Origin: Propionibacteriaceae bacterium
GTDB lineage: Bacteria > Actinomycetota > Actinomycetes > Propionibacteriales > Propionibacteriaceae
Direction of reading: 5' to 3'
NCBI GenBank assembly: GCA_031254155.1
Contig: JAIRVA010000334.1
Location: 1-7,483 of the forward strand
DNA: 7,483 bases
In this document: positions 5,594 to 7,483 of the stretch, one piece after another
Layout: each line of letters starts with the position of its first letter
Numbering within the stretch: the first letter of the stretch is position 1
Notes under the pieces: generated by a model
Database searches by the model: none
What the model was told of the DNA's origin: nothing
The model's input: only the letters and a program-made list of their open reading frames with translations
Made by a program: the position numbers and the translations under genes

Positions 5594-7483
5594 CGCACCA
5601 CCCGTCGGCGCTTTGTCAGGCGTCGGACTCGGGGTATCCGTACCATCCGCCGGGGCCGGAACACACCCGGCGTCATCCGCCGCCGCCCACTGGGCGTACA
5701 AGGTCATGTTCTTCAGATCCAACAAGGCTGAACCCAGCTCATACGACATCCCGGACCCATCCGCTTGCGTGTTCCAGCTTGTCAACAAGAAGCACGCCCT
5801 AGTGAACCCCGTCGACGCGAGCGTCACCGGCGCGGTCTGCGTCGTCACCGCCGCGATCGTCCCCGCACCGCCGTTCGCATCAAACGCGATCGTGAACCAC
5901 GGCAGGCCCGGCACACACCCCGCTTGCTCGGTCCACACCGCGTACAGAGTCAGGTCAGCCGTCACCGTCACCGAGAATGAGTACGCCGTCCCCGTGCCGT
6001 CCGCCTTCGTGTTCCACGACATCGTCGCACACTCCGCCGACGACAGTGACAACGCGACCACCGTGCCGGCCGCCACCTGCGTGACCGTCGTCACCGACCC
6101 GTTCACCAGCGTCAACGACACCTGCGGGGTCGCCCACTGCGCGTACAACCCCACCGGAGCGTTCACTGTCACCTTGTCTCCCGGCTGATACGCCGTCCCC
6201 GAACCACCCGCGACCGTGTTCCAGCCCGTGAACACCATCCCCGTCCGGGTGAAACCGTTCGCGGCGACCGTCGCCGAGGCACCCGCTGCGTACGCGGTGG
6301 AATCCACCACCACGCCGCCCGTCGCGCCATTCCCGTAGTACGTCACCGAGTACGACGGCGCCGGCGGGATGGCTGTCCATTGCGCATACACCGTCAAGTT
6401 GTCCGTGACCAGAGTCGACCCGGTGAACGGCGTACCACCGGTTATCGCGGTGAACCAGCCCGCGAACGTGAACCCCGTCTTCGCCGGCGCCGACGGCAAC
6501 GACACCGTACCACCCGCCGCGACCGTGGCCGCCGCCGGAGTCGGCGTGCCACCCGCCGCGTCAAACGTCACCTTGTAGGTTGTCACCGACCCCGTCGGCA
6601 CCCACTTCGCGTAGACCGTCACATCGTCCGTCACCGGCGTCGACGCTGTGAACTCCGTCCCGCCACCGTTCTTCTCCGTGAACCACCCGGCCAGGGTGTA
6701 GCCATCCCGGGAGTAACTCGCCAGCCCGGTCGTATACCCGTCCACCACCGACACCGTCGTTAGGCCCGACGTGCCGTTGTCCGGATCAAACGTCACCGTA
6801 TGCGTCACCTGGTCCGCGTCAAACAGCAGGTCCACGTGCGGGATCACCTCGCCCGAGTCACCCGTCACCAGGGTTACCCCCGAAGCCGGGATCAACTGGT
6901 CAGGCGACGTCCCCGTCACCAGGTCGTACTGGTTGAGCTTCGCATCACCCAGGTGCCCGCCGAACCACGCATTCTCGTAGCCATCCGCCACGCCGATCAC
7001 CACGTAATCATGACCCGGGACAAGCGACGAGATTTCGTACGTACCATCCCCCGACGGATCAACCCACGCCGACGTGCAGTACGTCTCCGCGTCGTCCGAC
7101 GGTGTCGTCGGCGTCGCCGTCGCCGACAAAGCGGCCGACATCATGCCGTAGCCGCCGTCCGTCCTGTACGACCCCGGCGCACCCTCGCCGGTCACAAAGG
7201 CCGGACACGCGTACACCTCGACCCCGCCGGCCGCCGCGACCACCGCCGGATCAACCTGACCGGTGATCGTCACCGCCTTCACCAGGGTGATGTCGACACC
7301 CGGTACCGTGTCGCCCGCCGCACCCGTCACCAAAGTCACATCCGCCGGGACCGTCGAACCGACGTCCCCGACATGGCCACCGTAATACGTCAGCACGTAC
7401 CCGTCGCCATGCCCGTAGACGGAGTAGTCCAGCCCGGGGATCAAGCCCGTGATCGTGTACGAACCATCGTGCGCCACGGCACC
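5507..7483 (-). CDS. Cell-surface protein with InlB B-repeats and sortase-like C-terminal signal, 5' end outside window
   Basis: The frame is open to the window edge (Gly-Ala-Val-Ala-His...), so the GTG at 7477 is internal and only the C-terminal 658 residues are seen. Residue numbers below count from the Val codon at 7477. Two related beta-sandwich modules come first (about 4-68 and 144-222), of the carboxypeptidase-regulatory-like type, each with DGxYxIxxLxPGxDY and a GGHxGD motif. Five InlB B-type (Listeria-Bacteroides, Flg_new) repeats follow, each about 63-73 residues, with FDxxGG-type starts and endings such as LYAQW. A Pro/Ser/Thr-rich linker (about 606-625) leads to VAQTG (629-633), a hydrophobic segment (634-650) and the basic tail RVRKLV. 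That is the layout of a sortase substrate, though VAQTG departs from LPXTG and LAXTG. Six cysteines occur in three evenly spaced pairs, plausible for disulfides outside the cell. The protein is probably wall- or membrane-anchored and adhesive or structural; its ligand is unknown. Long plus-strand frames over it are shadows. Confidence 0.9.
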   Translation of the reverse strand, partial: GAVAHDGSYTITGLIPGLDYSVYGHGDGYVLTYYGGHVGDVGSTVPADVTLVTGAAGDTVPGVDITLVKAVTITGQVDPAVVAAAGGVEVYACPAFVTGEGAPGSYRTDGGYGMMSAALSATATPTTPSDDAETYCTSAWVDPSGDGTYEISSLVPGHDYVVIGVADGYENAWFGGHLGDAKLNQYDLVTGTSPDQLIPASGVTLVTGDSGEVIPHVDLLFDADQVTHTVTFDPDNGTSGLTTVSVVDGYTTGLASYSRDGYTLAGWFTEKNGGGTEFTASTPVTDDVTVYAKWVPTGSVTTYKVTFDAAGGTPTPAAATVAAGGTVSLPSAPAKTGFTFAGWFTAITGGTPFTGSTLVTDNLTVYAQWTAIPPAPSYSVTYYGNGATGGVVVDSTAYAAGASATVAANGFTRTGMVFTGWNTVAGGSGTAYQPGDKVTVNAPVGLYAQWATPQVSLTLVNGSVTTVTQVAAGTVVALSLSSAECATMSWNTKADGTGTAYSFSVTVTADLTLYAVWTEQAGCVPGLPWFTIAFDANGGAGTIAAVTTQTAPVTLASTGFTRACFLLTSWNTQADGSGMSYELGSALLDLKNMTLYAQWAAADDAGCVPAPADGTDTPSPTPDKAPTGGAVAQTGAAVVLSVLMLVLGLAVVRVRKLV
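5687..6796 (-). repeat. Five tandem InlB B-type (Listeria-Bacteroides) protein repeats
   Basis: Five tandem modules within the surface-protein gene, read on the minus strand, span 6796-6602, 6577-6377, 6352-6134, 6121-5933 and 5896-5687. Conserved points are a starting strand (VTFDPDNG, VTFDAAGG, VTYYGNGA, FDANGG), a central Gly-x-x-x-x-(G/S)-Trp turn and an ending of the VYAKW, VYAQW, LYAQW or LYAVW type. Repeats 3 to 5 use a SWNT or GWNT variant of the turn, typical of a second subtype. Repeat 4 is the shortest and lacks the FDxxGG start. Each repeat is thought to form a small ubiquitin-like beta fold, giving an extended stalk. Confidence 0.85.
6812..7468 (-). repeat. Two related beta-sandwich modules with GGHxGD motif
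   Basis: On the minus strand, 7468-7274 and 7048-6812 encode two copies of one module: DGSYTITGLIPGLDY and DGTYEISSLVPGHDY, each followed by a DGY, then YYGGHVGD or WFGGHLGD, then DLVTG or TLVTG, and a closing VDITL or VDLLF strand. They resemble carboxypeptidase regulatory-like domains. The spacer between them (7273-7049) carries a cysteine pair, and further copies may precede the window edge. Confidence 0.7.

Noticed and set aside
5424..6188. 254-codon plus-strand open frame opposite the surface protein
   Set aside because: The minus strand encodes clear InlB B-repeats here; the plus frame is low-complexity Ala/Val/Thr from their antisense.

Overview
The window is high-GC DNA with strong G/C bias at third codon positions. 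It carries a lipoprotein-type sugar-binding protein, tightly packed genes with Shine-Dalgarno sites, and a surface protein ending in a sortase-like signal. Together these point to a Gram-positive actinobacterium (Actinomycetota). The genus cannot be named from this sequence.

Region 1 (1-3505, + strand) is a three-gene CUT2-type (RbsB/RbsA/RbsC-like) sugar ABC importer operon. It encodes a substrate-binding lipoprotein whose first few codons lie before the window, a double-domain ATPase, and a permease whose ATG overlaps the ATPase stop (ATGA). All three genes look intact apart from the clipped 5' end. No kinase, isomerase or regulator gene is in the window, so the sugar cannot be fixed; one ligand-contact position differs from classical ribose binders.

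Region 2 (3506-5008, + strand) is a toxin-antitoxin-like module. An intact 388-residue protein joins an HTH domain to an ImmA/IrrE metallopeptidase domain (HELAH). It is followed, with a one-base stop/start overlap, by what was a DUF4411 PIN-domain ribonuclease gene. Only about 16 N-terminal and about 45 C-terminal codons of the PIN gene remain. They lie in different frames and roughly 100 central codons are missing. This internal deletion leaves the HTH/protease partner as an apparent orphan and is the most notable feature of the window.

Region 3 (5009-5506) holds one small unrecognised minus-strand ORF of 92 codons. Its ribosome-binding site lies inside a perfect hairpin. A 9-bp GC-rich hairpin at 5466-5492 sits just past the end of the next minus-strand gene.

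Region 4 (5507-7483, - strand) is the C-terminal 658 residues of a large secreted surface protein whose 5' part is outside the window. It has at least two regulatory-like beta-sandwich modules, five InlB B-type (Listeria-Bacteroides) repeats, paired cysteines, a Pro/Thr/Ser linker, and a C-terminal VAQTG plus hydrophobic segment plus short basic tail.

I found no tRNA, rRNA, CRISPR array or insertion sequence. The candidate for something unusual is the internally deleted PIN partner; the other genes belong to known families.
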